DNA of 64,000 nucleotides from the NCBI GenBank assembly GCA_032622095.1, contig CP136063.1, positions 73,075,980 through 73,139,979 of the forward strand, given 5' to 3'. This document shows positions 45,746 through 55,995 of the stretch, piece by piece. The notes beneath the pieces are model-generated. The model saw nothing but the letters and a program-made list of their open reading frames with translations, had not been told where the DNA came from and did no database searches. This DNA is from Siphonodentalium dalli (lineage: Eukaryota; Mollusca; Scaphopoda; Gadilida; Siphonodentaliidae). Position 1 is the first letter of the stretch, and every line of letters starts with the position of its first letter. The position numbers and the translations under genes are program-made.

Positions 45746-45780
45746 CGTCTCACTGTTATTTGTTACAGTCTTGATATTAA

Positions 45781-46175
45781 TTGACCCTTTACCCAACAGA
45801 ACGGCCCTGTGCCAATACATTCTCTTATATATGCGAGCCGACCACAAGGTCGCCTCGCATATATAAGAGAATGCATTGGCTTAACTCATATTAAAAATGA
45901 TAAAATTGTCAAAGAATGTATAAAAATATTATAAAAATTGTTAAAAAATGTAAGAATTTTTTTTTTAGGCCAATGCATTCTCTTATATATGCGAGGCGAC
46001 TCACATATATAAGAGAATGCATTGGCACAGGGCAAAACTGTAACCATCACAATGTGGTCAATGAACCGGTTCCAATGATATTCATATTTGTATGGTGTTA
46101 TTGAGACAGACCGAAGATATGTTAGGCTGTTGAAGCTTTATTTGGGCGTTTTTTGCCGTTTTGTTGGGTAAAGGG
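45781..46175. mobile_element. Nested foldback element: two hairpins inside terminal inverted repeats
   Basis: The outer inverted repeats are CCCTTTACCCAACAGAACGG on the left and the complement of CCGTTTTGTTGGGTAAAGGG on the right, each adjoining TTAA. Inside are two complete palindromes, 45811-45880 and 45969-46026, both built on GCCAATGCATTCTCTTATAT. The 88-bp spacer between the palindromes is T/A-rich. Confidence 0.75.
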
Positions 46176-46181
46176 TTAAAC

Positions 46182-46680
46182 GGTGTTGAGCCGTAAACAT
46201 ACAACGGTCTGACTGTTACTGGTTACAGTCTGCCAGCTACTTAAACAGTTTTGCACCGTGGAACATGCTACAGACTGGCTGAATGCCTAACGGTCCAAGG
46301 TTGGTAGCGATGTTGCGCGGTATGACGCCGTTAAAGCGACGGGCATTTTGTAACAGTATAATTATATAGCAGTCCCCAATGCCAAACCCTTTTAAACGCT
46401 TTGCTATATCGAAACAAACTGAGCATGTGCAGAATTCGTAATCGATAATATGGCGGAGGTTATTAAATAATTGTGTTGTCTACTGTCCTGCTACAGTGAA
46501 ATGAATATTATGGGTATTGTTTGATGCATATCTACCAAGTGCACTACTCATAGTAGCCTCGAATAGGTGGGAATTGGCAGTAAACTAAAAGCTTTTGGTG
46601 TCATCTCCTATATGTAATGATATGAATGAGTGGATGATGGAACGAAGTTACACGAGTACATGTATTGATTGTGCCTGTTA

Positions 46681-46738
<58 letters not shown>

Positions 46739-47828
46739 CTAGCTATATATATATATATATATCGTATAAAGTGTTGAGAACTATATGCACAGATATATAT
46801 ATAGATATATAGTAGAAATGAATAATCCATGGTCTGAACAGATTGTTTAGACTAAATTTACAATTTCACGTCGGTTTACGTCGAAGTAAACGTGGGTCAG
46901 CATTTAAAATAGCCGACATGTGCTTGCTGTTTGTGTACATGTGAACAGCATACATAACCACAATCAAGTGGTACTGCTAATGTTTTGTGATGTTGTTGGG
47001 TCCTGTTCAACTGATATGAAGCTGTTAAGAACCACTACAGTTATCATTCATAAAGTTATCATTTTCGCAGTGTTTGGCTAATCTGGAAAGCAAACGACGG
47101 AAAATCTATTTTAATTATAGTCGGTTTACAAAAACCAACACACGCATTATTAAATTATGTGATAAATTTTGACTGTTTTATAAACATAATGTCTTTTCCC
47201 TCGATTAATTCAGATTACCCAACACAGAAACAAATATGAACTTTAGATAAAATAACGGTACCTCTCCTTAACACCGTGAGTATGCCCTACCAATAGTATA
47301 GTCGTTTAACAGGACCCACTGCATAGCAAATTGGCATCACCAATTGACCAGGGGCGATACATATGTCTAGCGATTGTCCTGCTAACTGCCGGCGTGCTAT
47401 TCTTACGCTCCATTGCTCACCGAATCTCCGAATCGCCCCTGAGTGTGGTTGAAGAGAATATATACATTAGTGTAAATTAAATTGATTTTTTACAAAAATA
47501 GCATCACAACATAATGGGCTGTCTCTTTAAACAACGACGATAAAATTGTCAGATTTACGCCTATGTAACCGTGATCGTGATTCAGATTATATTTTTTTGA
47601 TTTTAGGACGGCGGCGCTTTTCCAATATTAAATAATATAATTATTGTTTCAAAATATGGATCGCATGCCTGGTGTAATAACTGTGTGCTAATCTGAAAAT
47701 AGTATCATCGGCTTCTAAAGACTGAATAATGACACATGTGGGTGAACCCGTATTGGATGACACCATGTGTTAGCCGTTAACCCCTGAGTTCGGTTGCATG
47801 ACAACGAAAAGTGGATCCCATTTCATCT
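46182..47828. other. No gene; long (TA)n at 46682-46762
   Basis: This is the downstream flank of the SLC6 last exon. It contains a TATA microsatellite and short inverted stretches. No other exon was found. Confidence 0.5.
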
Positions 47829-48017
47829 TCACATCAGCGTCATTCTTAAATTTGGATCGTGTTCGTCGTTAAGGGCTTTTTTAACGTCGTCATGGACACT
47901 GGATCCGTCCAGTGTGAGAGGCCGGTATCGTTGCGGATCTAGCGCACGGTATTTGTTGAGAGCCGGTCCCCAGTCTGTTGTTGATTTGCATGCCGTCTTA
48001 ATTCCACACTTTAGTCC
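47829..48017 (-). CDS. SLC6 transporter, last exon (C-terminal tail)
   Basis: The minus-strand exon begins after TATATTTCAG with GLKCGIKTACKSTTDWGPAL, then NKYRALDPQRY, and ends DPNLRMTLM at TAA (47829-47831). T-x-DWGPAL is the conserved cytosolic motif just after TM12 in SLC6 (neurotransmitter:sodium symporter) proteins. The exon is in phase 0 and joins exactly to the exon at 51712-51879. The final residues form a short cytoplasmic tail. The intron upstream is 3.7 kb and full of repeats. Confidence 0.85.
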   Translation of the reverse strand, partial: GLKCGIKTACKSTTDWGPALNKYRALDPQRYRPLTLDGSSVHDDVKKALNDEHDPNLRMTLM

Positions 48018-48129
48018 CTGAAATATAAACAAGAAAGAGAAGCGAGTAGCCAGAATAGGAATTGAAGTTTTCCATATGAGCGAGTAGCCAGGCTAGGAAT
48101 TAGAGGTCTTCATATGTTACTTTTATTAC

Positions 48130-49480
48130 AGGGTGTTCTGAATAAAGATGTTTTGAAGTCGTTTTCAACGTAACGCTGATGGATGCTTGAGTGTGATTCT
48201 CGCCTGTGTCACTGGGGGAACTACTCCTGACGATTTGGTTCTCTACCGAGTTTCGTGAGCATTTTTGAGCCACGATTCCGATTCTCTATCGAGCAATCGC
48301 AGCATAAAACGTAAACAAACAAAACAATAGTAGAACAGTGTTTCCTGAGTTTCATAACGCTAGCGTGAAATTATGGTCGCTGGCCATCAGTCGGTGTTAA
48401 AAAAGTAAAAAAAAACTAATCCCGAAATGCACAGAAATTGACTTTCTATTTTCCGATTCAGATTCTCTGTTGAGGACTCCGATTCTCTACTGAGCGCTCG
48501 GTTCTCTGCAAATAGCTTGATTCTCTGCCTTATATAGACAAAGTAGTAAATGTCGTCCGCTTGATTTATGCCAATATCACTACATTATTAGTAATAAACC
48601 TGACACATGATGAGCGGCGGCCATATTCATTGACATGTGTATTCAGAACCATTGACACATCTGTAATGCAGCTGGTTTTAAAAACACTTAATTGCAATTA
48701 CAAAATTTACACAGAGTGACTCCCTCTGTATAGCGTCCTATAATGGTCCTCAATATTAATGACCACATTTTTATGTCATCGCTAGATAGAACCGAAAGTC
48801 TATATTTTACGGAAAAGATGGAAGTTGCAGTCAGAGATTGGTCGTTATTGTTTAGAAGAACCGGCGGCTCTCTAAATCAATCAGAGGCAAAATGGGCGGA
48901 CCGAACCCATATTCGAACTTGACCTGTATTTGGAGCTCATAAACTCACATACAAAATTTGGTTCAGTTCAGATCACATAAACTAAAGTTATCATCCGGAA
49001 ACCTCAAAACGATAAAATTATAAGTCGAAAAAGAGGCTATAACTACGGCAAAAGTGGGCGGACCGAACTTGACCTATATTTCAAGCTCATAAACTCACAT
49101 ACCAAATTTGATCCGTTAGCCCAAAATAAAGTTCTCATCCGGAAACTTTCCACTCGGACGAACGCATGGGCGTCCCGACAACTCGACAGATGGACGGACG
49201 GACATCGTCTATTTTAATAGTTTCCCAAAACAATCGGGGGACAAAAAGAATATTAAACTCGTTGGCAGACGTATTTGCTTCACTGCGGCTAAACATTAAC
49301 AAGATAAACGCGTTTTAAAACATGATTCATTTAAAAGTATCATAAAATAGAATTGTTTTCAAAAATGTCATACAGTTCTAATAATAGTCACAATTCCTGT
49401 CCCTGTTTGTACTAAAAATACAACAAAACAACTATAGCCCAGTGACATATGCTAAATTTATTAACCTTTGGTTGAAACTT
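48130..49480. repeat. SLC6 intron with dispersed and satellite repeats
   Basis: 48200-48540 contains recurring GATTCTCTACYGAGC-type motifs. 48205-48260 is an inverted match to 51089-51165 (GCCTGTGTCACTGGGGGAAC, then GGTTCTCTACCGAG). 48880-49215 is a minus-oriented piece of the satellite cassette family (CATATTCGAACTTGACCT, AACTAAAGTTATCATCCGGA). Confidence 0.6.
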
Positions 49481-50099
49481 CTTATGTTATACCTCTCAAT
49501 TATTACAGGAACTAGATATGTCAAATGTAAGTGTACGCGAAGAGAAATAATGTCCGTAAGAAACAACAATATGATATGTGCTCAGTAATTGTTTGCATGT
49601 CGTAACTTTGTGAAAAAGAGATGTTATAATTGTGATCAGATAACAATATTTAGGTAATATGAACCCAATACAATATCTTGTTTTAGTCCAATGATTGTTT
49701 GAACATGACTTTGGCGTTAGCTGTGGACATGTAAAATCTACTCCGCCCATATGTAGAGAACCGGAGCCACCGCGAGTAAATTGCAAAGAATCGGAGTCCT
49801 CAACAGGAACCGGAACCTTCACCAGAGGTTAATTGTACATGTAGCTTCTTATCTAAAAAAAATGCGATTTATATTTTATTTTGATTAGCATTCCCCAGTG
49901 GATGTCACGGGCGCCATATTTTAAAAGTTACGACGAATTTTTATGAGTGTTAGCTCGTAAAAATGTTGTGGAAATTTAAAAATTTCCTCACAACTGACAA
50001 ATATCGAGTAATTTCCCACTAACATTTTTAATTGTGACGATAAACTGACCGGATCTTTAAAATTGGATTGCAACCCACAAGTCAATCAAACAAAAGATC
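49481..50099. other. SLC6 intron, no further exon seen
   Basis: 49740-49820 carries another diverged copy of the GAACCGGAGCC/AATCGGAGTCC motif family. A short frame on the minus strand (49496-49822) has no SLC6 similarity. Confidence 0.4.
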
Positions 50100-50119
50100 G
50101 CACCTCACAAGTATACTCA

Positions 50120-50941
50120 CGTCGGTCCGCCCGTCCGTCCGTCCGTTAACATTTTTGGTTTCCGATCGATAACTCCAGTTTGGATTATTTGATCTGAACC
50201 AAAGTTGGTATGTGTATTTCCCTGCTAAAGATACAGGCCAAGTTCGAATATGGGTTCCGTCCAATTATTTGTACATGAGTTACGGCCCTTTTTCGACTTA
50301 GAATTTTACCGTCGGTTAATATTTTTGGTTTCCGACCGATAACTCCAGTTTGGATTATTTGATCTGAACCAAAGTTGGTATGTGTATTTCCCAGCTAAAG
50401 ATACAGGCCAAGTTCGAATATGTGTTCCGTCCAATTATTTTGACATGAGTTACGGCCCTTTTTCGACTTAGAATTTGACCGTCTGTTAATATTTTTGGTT
50501 TCCGACCGATAACTCCAGTTTGGATTATTTGATCTGAACCAAAGTTGGTATGTGTATTTCCCAGCTAAAGATACAGGCCAAGTTCGAATATACATTCTGT
50601 CTAATTATTTTTACATGAGTTATGGCCATTTTTCAACTTAAAATTTGACCAATTTCATAACATTTTGGTTTCCGACCGATAACTCCAGTTTTTATTATTT
50701 GAGCTGAACCAAAGCTGGTATGTGTATTTCCCAGCTAAAACTACACGCCATTCTGTCTAATTATTTTTACATGAGTTATGGCCATTTTTCGACTTAGAAT
50801 TTGACAACATTTTGGCATTGAAATTAGGGGTATATCAGATTTTCTTTAAATGTAAGCTCAAAGTCTTATCTTATTTTGCGATAGTACAATTCGAAATGGC
50901 TAAAGGGCGTATTTTGCCACGCCCTAGCGATGCTCTTGTTG
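50120..50941 (+). repeat. Satellite cassette, instance 3 (four ~175-bp units)
   Basis: Units start at TTTCCGAYCGATAACTCCAG near 50160, 50329, 50507 and 50670. Each continues with GAACCAAAGYTGGTATGTGT and ACATGAGTTAYGGCC. The right constant end GGGCGTATTTTGCCACGCCC is at about 50907-50926. The left constant end is missing; a GTCCGTCCGTCCGTTAACAT stretch opens the array. Confidence 0.8.
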
Positions 50942-51431
50942 GACATACATTACTAGCCGTCACTTGTGCGTCCATTGCTCCTTTCGTTGCAATAATGCGA
51001 GGTAACATGTGGCAGAAATATTGCTGTGAGTATGACGATGTCACGAAAATCAGCAAAAATGCAAAGAATCGGAAACTTTGCTCGGTAGAGAATGTAAATA
51101 TTGCTCGGTAGAGAACCAAATCACCAAGAGTAGTTCCCCCACAGTGGCCTGTGTCACAAGAATGATTGTCATTGCAAGATATTTTCTATTTCGTTTTGTA
51201 TAATAATCTGAATTGTATCTTGGAACATTTTGACCGCATATCTTTAAATTATCACTCCCTGTTGTTCTTCGAGGGAGAATCCAAATCACCGTAAATGACG
51301 TCAGTATTTCCGGGGCAGTTCTTGATCGGCAGTGCTGATGACCGTCCGTAGGTGAACAACCAGGACTGCAGGTTTGAATACCCCATGATGTGTCTTACGC
51401 GTATATTGGACATCACCTCAATCCATAAGCC

Positions 51432-51729
51432 TTCGAAGGCACTCGCCTTGCCACCCATGAAGACACTCACCATGCCGCATTTGAAGACACCCACCTTACA
51501 GCCTTCCAAGGCACTCACCTTGCCGTCTTTGAAGACACTCACCTTACAACCTTGTCGCCTTTGATCTGAAGACACTCACATTTCCACCTTTGACCAGAAG
51601 ACACTCACATTGCCGCCTTTGAAGTTTGAAGACACTCACCTTGCCGCCTTTGAAGACACTCACCTTTCCACATTTTAAGACAATCACCTTGCCGGCTTTG
51701 AAGACACTCACCTTGCCGCCTTTGATGGT
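51432..51729 (-). repeat. 24-bp minisatellite of splice-donor-like units at an SLC6 intron start
   Basis: About 11-12 units on the minus strand follow the form AAAGGCGGCAAGGTGAGTGT, then CTTC. The first unit contains the real donor of exon 51712-51879 (GGCGGCAAG|GTGAGT). Several later units repeat the exact AAG|GTGAGT core, and others carry a one-base change. The array is partly open in frame (KGGKVSVF repeats), so intron retention would add an octapeptide repeat before a stop near 51544. Confidence 0.8.
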
Positions 51730-51879
51730 GAATTTTGCTATTTGTGTTACAGCTCCGGCCACGATACACACAATTGGGATAGCAACCATCAACCAGCCAA
51801 TATCCTGCGCCCAGCCCTCAAATTCGTAGTCGCCGTAATATGCGTTGGAGTGATTTGCAACACTCATGATCACTATGAA
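51712..51879 (-). CDS. SLC6 transporter, penultimate exon (TM11-TM12 region)
   Basis: This 168-bp minus-strand exon (acceptor TTTTTTTCCAG, donor AAG|GTGAGT) encodes FIVIMSVANHSNAYYGDYEF, EGWAQDIGWLMVAIPIVCIV and TQIAKFTIKGGK. YGDYEF-x-GWA-x-x-IGWLM is the loop and start of TM12 in SLC6 transporters. It joins in phase 0 to the exons on each side. The donor sits in the first unit of the 24-bp minisatellite, so nearby donors downstream may compete. The following intron is 3.7 kb. Confidence 0.85.
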
Positions 51880-51924
51880 CTGGAAAAAAACTGGGATAAT
51901 GATGAATGAATCTCTCTGTGTGTC

Positions 51925-51943
51925 TTTGTCTCTCTCTCTCTCT

Positions 51944-51982
<39 letters not shown>

Positions 51983-52000
51983 GTTCTCTCTCCTCTCTTT
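51925..52000. repeat. (CT)n microsatellite in an SLC6 intron
   Basis: CT-rich run with CGCG interruptions, between exons 51712-51879 and 52147-52247. On the minus strand it gives a false Arg/Glu-rich frame. Confidence 0.9.
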
Positions 52001-52146
52001 ATAGGACATATTATAATGAAGGCCACTGTCATATATACATAGTGGTGTTTCTCAAAAGATAGAATATACGAATAGGAGTAGCTCAACGTGTATACTTTCC
52101 ACACGATGGTGTCACTGCGCATTATATCCCAGACGTGTATACTTAC

Positions 52147-52247
52147 AACTATGCATACAGGAGTTCCAAATATCCACGTGACTCGCCAGTACAAATTGGG
52201 TTTGAAACCAAGCATCATTTCGAAATCATCGGACAAGTTTCTCAAAC
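52147..52247 (-). CDS. SLC6 transporter exon (TM10-TM11 loop)
   Basis: This 101-bp minus-strand exon (acceptor TTGTTTTCAG, donor GTAAGT) encodes LRNLSDDFEMMLGFKPNLYW and RVTWIFGTPVCIV. The pattern R-x-x-DDFEMMLG-x-P-x-YWRVTW is highly characteristic of SLC6 members between TM10 and TM11. It begins in phase 1, completing a Gly codon from the previous exon (YG|L), and ends in phase 0. Confidence 0.85.
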
Positions 52248-52685
52248 CTGAAAACAAAACAGGAAATTGTCTATACTATTATATGTGTATATATAGAGGT
52301 TTAATTAGTGTACATCAGTGGACATGCTTATAACTAACATTGGGCAATATACAGTTCTGACATGTTCATTCCTGTACTTTCAGAGATGAATCAAGTGCTT
52401 AAATGTCTCACAACATTGGAAGTTGTCTCGACCTCTGGAGAAATCCTAGAATCTAATTCAGGCTTCATAATCTGAGGGGAAATTTCGGAACGGACACGAT
52501 GTGCGAGATTCAATTTGTGTATTCACTCCTTACTATAATGGCTATAATTGTTAGTATATCCAACTACATTAGCAATACATAACAGGAACTAAGTTTCCTT
52601 TGCAACTAAAACTTATATATAAATGCCAGATAGCTCACGCATCGCTGATAGTGACATATATTGTCAGTTTAACATTTATACGCAC

Positions 52686-52785
52686 CGTACACGTAAACAA
52701 CACCAACAATTTCGAACAGCCCAATCGCCATGGCACCAAAGCCGGCGCAGTACCAGTCCATCAGCGTCAGTACATAAATTCCACC
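52686..52785 (-). CDS. SLC6 transporter exon (TM10)
   Basis: This 100-bp minus-strand exon (acceptor TTTGTTCTAG, donor GTGCGT) encodes GGIYVLTLMDWYCAGFGAMA and IGLFEIVGVVYVYG. GGIYVL-LMDWY is the start of TM10 in SLC6 transporters, here closest in feel to invertebrate glycine-transporter-like members, though the substrate cannot be assigned from this part. It joins in phase 0 to exon 59335-59463 upstream and in phase 1 to exon 52147-52247. The upstream intron is about 6.5 kb and repeat-filled. Confidence 0.85.
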
Positions 52786-53059
52786 CTAGAACAAATAACA
52801 TAACGTCAATAATTGTGTCCACACAAATATTTAAAATGTCACCGCACCTTTTTATTAACCTGTATATGTGCATTGTATTTGTACCTGCCGACTGTTTGTC
52901 CAGAGTCTCATTTTACTGTACCATACACATATTTCCGAGAAAATCTGCTTTTCTTAATCCCATGTGAGTTCTGGGCAAGGACCTGCTAATGCGCCACACA
53001 TGTATAGGATGGTGATGTGCTACATGGCACCTGCTAATTATTGAGCATGGGAGCGTACA

Positions 53060-53310
53060 CTTTTAAAACAATAGGTACTCCAGAGTACGTACGTAGGTAC
53101 TATACATTGTCCCAAATTGTTGGTATTCTAGAGTACTAATATTGTTGGTACTCTGAGGTACCAAATGTGGTTCTCCAGAGTACCATATATTGTTGGTACT
53201 CTAGAGTACCAACTATCTGGGTTGTCTAGAGTACCTGTCCAGGTACTCTGAAGTACCAAATATCAAGACAGGTACTCTGAAGTACCTGCTTGGGTACTCT
53301 GTACTCTCAT
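53060..53310. repeat. Array of GGTACTCTAGAGTACC-type palindromes
   Basis: Short palindromes (TTGGTACTCTAGAGTACCAA and variants with GAAG, GAGG or CCAGAG centres) follow each other every 25-35 bases, at least eight times. Decayed copies recur near 53750-53830. All lie within the SLC6 intron. Confidence 0.75.
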
Positions 53311-53574
53311 ATACAAAATCACTAGAAACCCGTCGAAGTAAAAGAGTATGAGATATACAAAACATAATTTGATCAACGCTTATAGAGCGACCAGTAAACC
53401 AAACTCATAAATACATTACTATATACATACTCGGACACACCCTCATACATGTGTGTTTTCCACCTTTCTCCGGCTTAATTCTTGCTTCGATGATAACACG
53501 ATTGCACTAGAACAGTGAATTAATAGGTGGCACCAACCGATGTGCGTGAACCAATACGGATAGCCGCTATATAC

Positions 53575-53660
53575 AATACAATACAATGTATTCATTTATG
53601 AACTCAGGGGACAACAGGAAGACGGCCTATATTGGCCATGTCGCCCCCTGTGCAATACTA
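53575..53660 (+). repeat. Retroposon 3'-end hairpin
   Basis: An AATACAATACAAT tract is followed by CAGGGGACAACAGGAAGACG, then GGCC, then CGCCCCCTG. It is related to the hairpins embedded in the composite units (5885, 9755, 25365). Confidence 0.5.
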
Positions 53661-54099
53661 ATTTATATGTTATTTGTGATTATTTGTATATTGACATGAT
53701 TTATTGCACAAATAAAATATTCAGTCATTCATACCAAATATTTAGGCACTATGATAGTACCTTGCAATTTGGCACTCCAGAGAACCAAATATATAGGTAC
53801 TATGTGGAGAACCTGCCCAGATACCGAGCACTCGAAATTACGAAAAATAGCCGACGGCAAATTTAACAATGTGGCATGTTAGATTCAAAATGATGCTACG
53901 GTGTTTAAACATCGAATTCAGTAAAAACCACGATCGAGGTTCTTCGAGATCATGATATCAGTTACATGGATTCTCTTGCACAGTGTAAAATTAAACGATC
54001 CGAATGATATTACTTTATTAGTTTAGAACCTTGATCGTGTTTTTGTACTTAATTCAAGGTTTAATATCTCGATTGCAGGATTCCCCTGAACTGTTCCCT

Positions 54100-54996
54100 G
54101 CATGTGAAACCTGTCTGAATGTCTGAAATAATCGGTTAAATTTCTTAACTTGTGTGCAATAATATGAAATTAAACATTATAAATCAAACATCATAAACAG
54201 GTCTGGGTGAAACACGAATCGATCTGTAATAGCCCGATAAATTAAAAACTACCTTGCGATAAAACGCAAACCTTTGAAAATCGCAAACTACTATATATGC
54301 GATTTAGTACAAAGGTCTTCGATTGATCATAAAGGTTTGCGATTAATCGCAATGGTTTGTGATTTATCGCAGATATCATTTTATACATTGGCACTAATGG
54401 GCTTGAACCGTATAAATATAAATCAGACATCTTCAACAGGTCTGGGTAAACCACCCATCGGTCTATAATAGCACGGTTGGGCTAAAACAGACAGATCGTT
54501 CTTTCACATCCAGTATGCATGTGATATAAGGGAAACATGTGTAATTTTTTGCGATAAATCACAAAACTACTTTGCGAAAAATCACAAACACCTTTGCGAT
54601 AACTCGCAAACATTTGCAATAAATGTCAAGCAACTTTACGATAACTCTAAAACTACTTGGTGATTATACTTTACAATTTATCGCACACATGTTTGAGATT
54701 TATCACAAAGGTTTGTGATTTATTGCATATATATTGTTATGCGTTGACACTAATGGGCTTGAACTGTATAAACATAATAAATCATACATCTTAAACAGGT
54801 CTCTGGATGAACCACTAATCGATCTGCATGTATACTAGCATGGTCGGGCTAAAATAGACTGATCGGTCTTTCACAGCCAACATGCATGCGGGACACCGGT
54901 AGCAAACCAATACGTGTACTTAAAAACAAAATTAGTTCTGAGCTCTTTTGCAGGACACCATAATGCCATATAATTATTTAGAGAGAATATTCAAAA
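54100..54996. repeat. TTTGCGATAAATCGCAAA arrays and ~350-bp long-period repeats
   Basis: TTTGYGATTTATCRCAAA-type half-sites in both orientations cluster at 54240-54375 and 54550-54730. Between them runs AACAGGTCTGGGTRAACCAC and YGATCTRTAATAGC, which also recurs near 54190, 54435, 54800 and 56255. No exon of the surrounding SLC6 intron is seen. Confidence 0.7.
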
Positions 54997-55000
54997 TTAA

Positions 55001-55446
55001 AGGTACTCAAACCGACCAGACGCTCCTAAATTACTCTTCCTTTGGCATCGAGTGTAAAAAAGTATTTTATTCGAGTCGATGAACCCACCCATCAACGCTC
55101 AGAGTGGTCAGATATTGATTTCCGAAGTTTGTTATTTCTCGAGATGTGTACTAATAAACACGACGTCAAACGGACAAATTGCGGACGGAGATGGATAACT
55201 CTAAAATCAAGTGGTAATAATAACCACTTGATTTTAGAGTTATCCATCTTCATCCGCAATTTTGACCGAGACCACCCTTTTGACGGCGTGTTATTGGGCC
55301 ACAACAATAGAAATAATAAATTAAAAAATATATATCTGATCACTCGGAGCGTTCATGGGTAGGTTGCTCGACTCGAATAAAATATTTGTTTACCCCCGAA
55401 GCCAAAGAAATAGTAATTTAGGAGCGTCTGGTCGGATTGGGTACCT
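55001..55446. mobile_element. 446-bp foldback MITE flanked by TTAA
   Basis: The whole element is an imperfect palindrome centred near 55224, with TTAA at 54997-55000 and 55447-55450. Ends: AGGTACTCAAACCGACCAGA and, inverted, AGGTACCCAATCCGACCAGA. The centre (GGATAACTCTAAAATCAAGT, then GGT AATAATA ACC) is a perfect hairpin. Frames on both strands are mirror artefacts. Confidence 0.85.
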
Positions 55447-55735
55447 TTAAAACAACTTTGCGATAAATCACAAAACAACGTTGCGATAAATCACAAACAC
55501 CTTTACGATAACACGCAAACCTTTGCGATAAATCTCAAACATCTTTACGATAACTCTCAATTAACTACTTGGTATTATACTTTGCGATGTATTGCAAAGA
55601 TGTTTGAGATTTATCACAATAGCTTAATCAGGTTAAAATAGACTGATCGTTCTTTCACTGCCAGCATGTATATGGGATAAGGGGGGTCACTCTAAACGAT
55701 AAATACAAATACTTACAAAACAAGTGTCCATTGTC
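55447..55735. repeat. TTTGCGATAAATCACAAA array, continuation
   Basis: Clustered GCGATAAATCACAAA and related half-sites at 55455-55615, directly abutting the foldback MITE, which seems to have inserted into the array. Confidence 0.65.
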
Positions 55736-55737
55736 AC

Positions 55738-55995
55738 TGCGGTGTATTTGCCGTTCGGTCGCGGTGTCCGAGTTTGTAACTGCAGTTGAACACCGCGGCC
55801 GAACGGCAAGTACACCGCGGCCGAACGGCAAGTACACCGCGGCCGAACGGCAAGTACACCACGGCCGAACGATAACTACACCGCTAGCCGAACGGCATGT
55901 ACACCATGTTACATTTCTGGTTTGTATCGTACCAGTGGCACCGTGTCAACTTAGTTGACTCAACTACACCATGGCCGAACGGCAAGTACACTTGT
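55738..55995. repeat. 22-bp GC-rich minisatellite (GCGGCCGAACGGCAAGTACA)
   Basis: About five adjacent units at 55795-55905, one detached unit near 55970, and an inverted start (TGTATTTGCCGTTCGGTCGC) at 55743, which makes an overall inverted arrangement. The composition contrasts sharply with the A+T-rich surroundings. Confidence 0.8.

Noticed and set aside
51252-51575. 107-codon minus-strand frame with KVSVF repeats and a unique tail
   Set aside because: Its first half is the intronic minisatellite. The tail has no SLC6 similarity, and the DWGPAL exon at 47829-48017 is the fitting last exon.
51544-52257. 237-codon minus-strand frame that looks like one protein
   Set aside because: It contains two true SLC6 exons, but the part between them is intron with a CT microsatellite (false Arg/Glu run) and the end is the 24-bp minisatellite. 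Splice sites and family alignment give a shorter product.
55042-55362. 106-codon plus and 83-codon minus frames
   Set aside because: Both lie inside the 446-bp foldback MITE and mirror each other.
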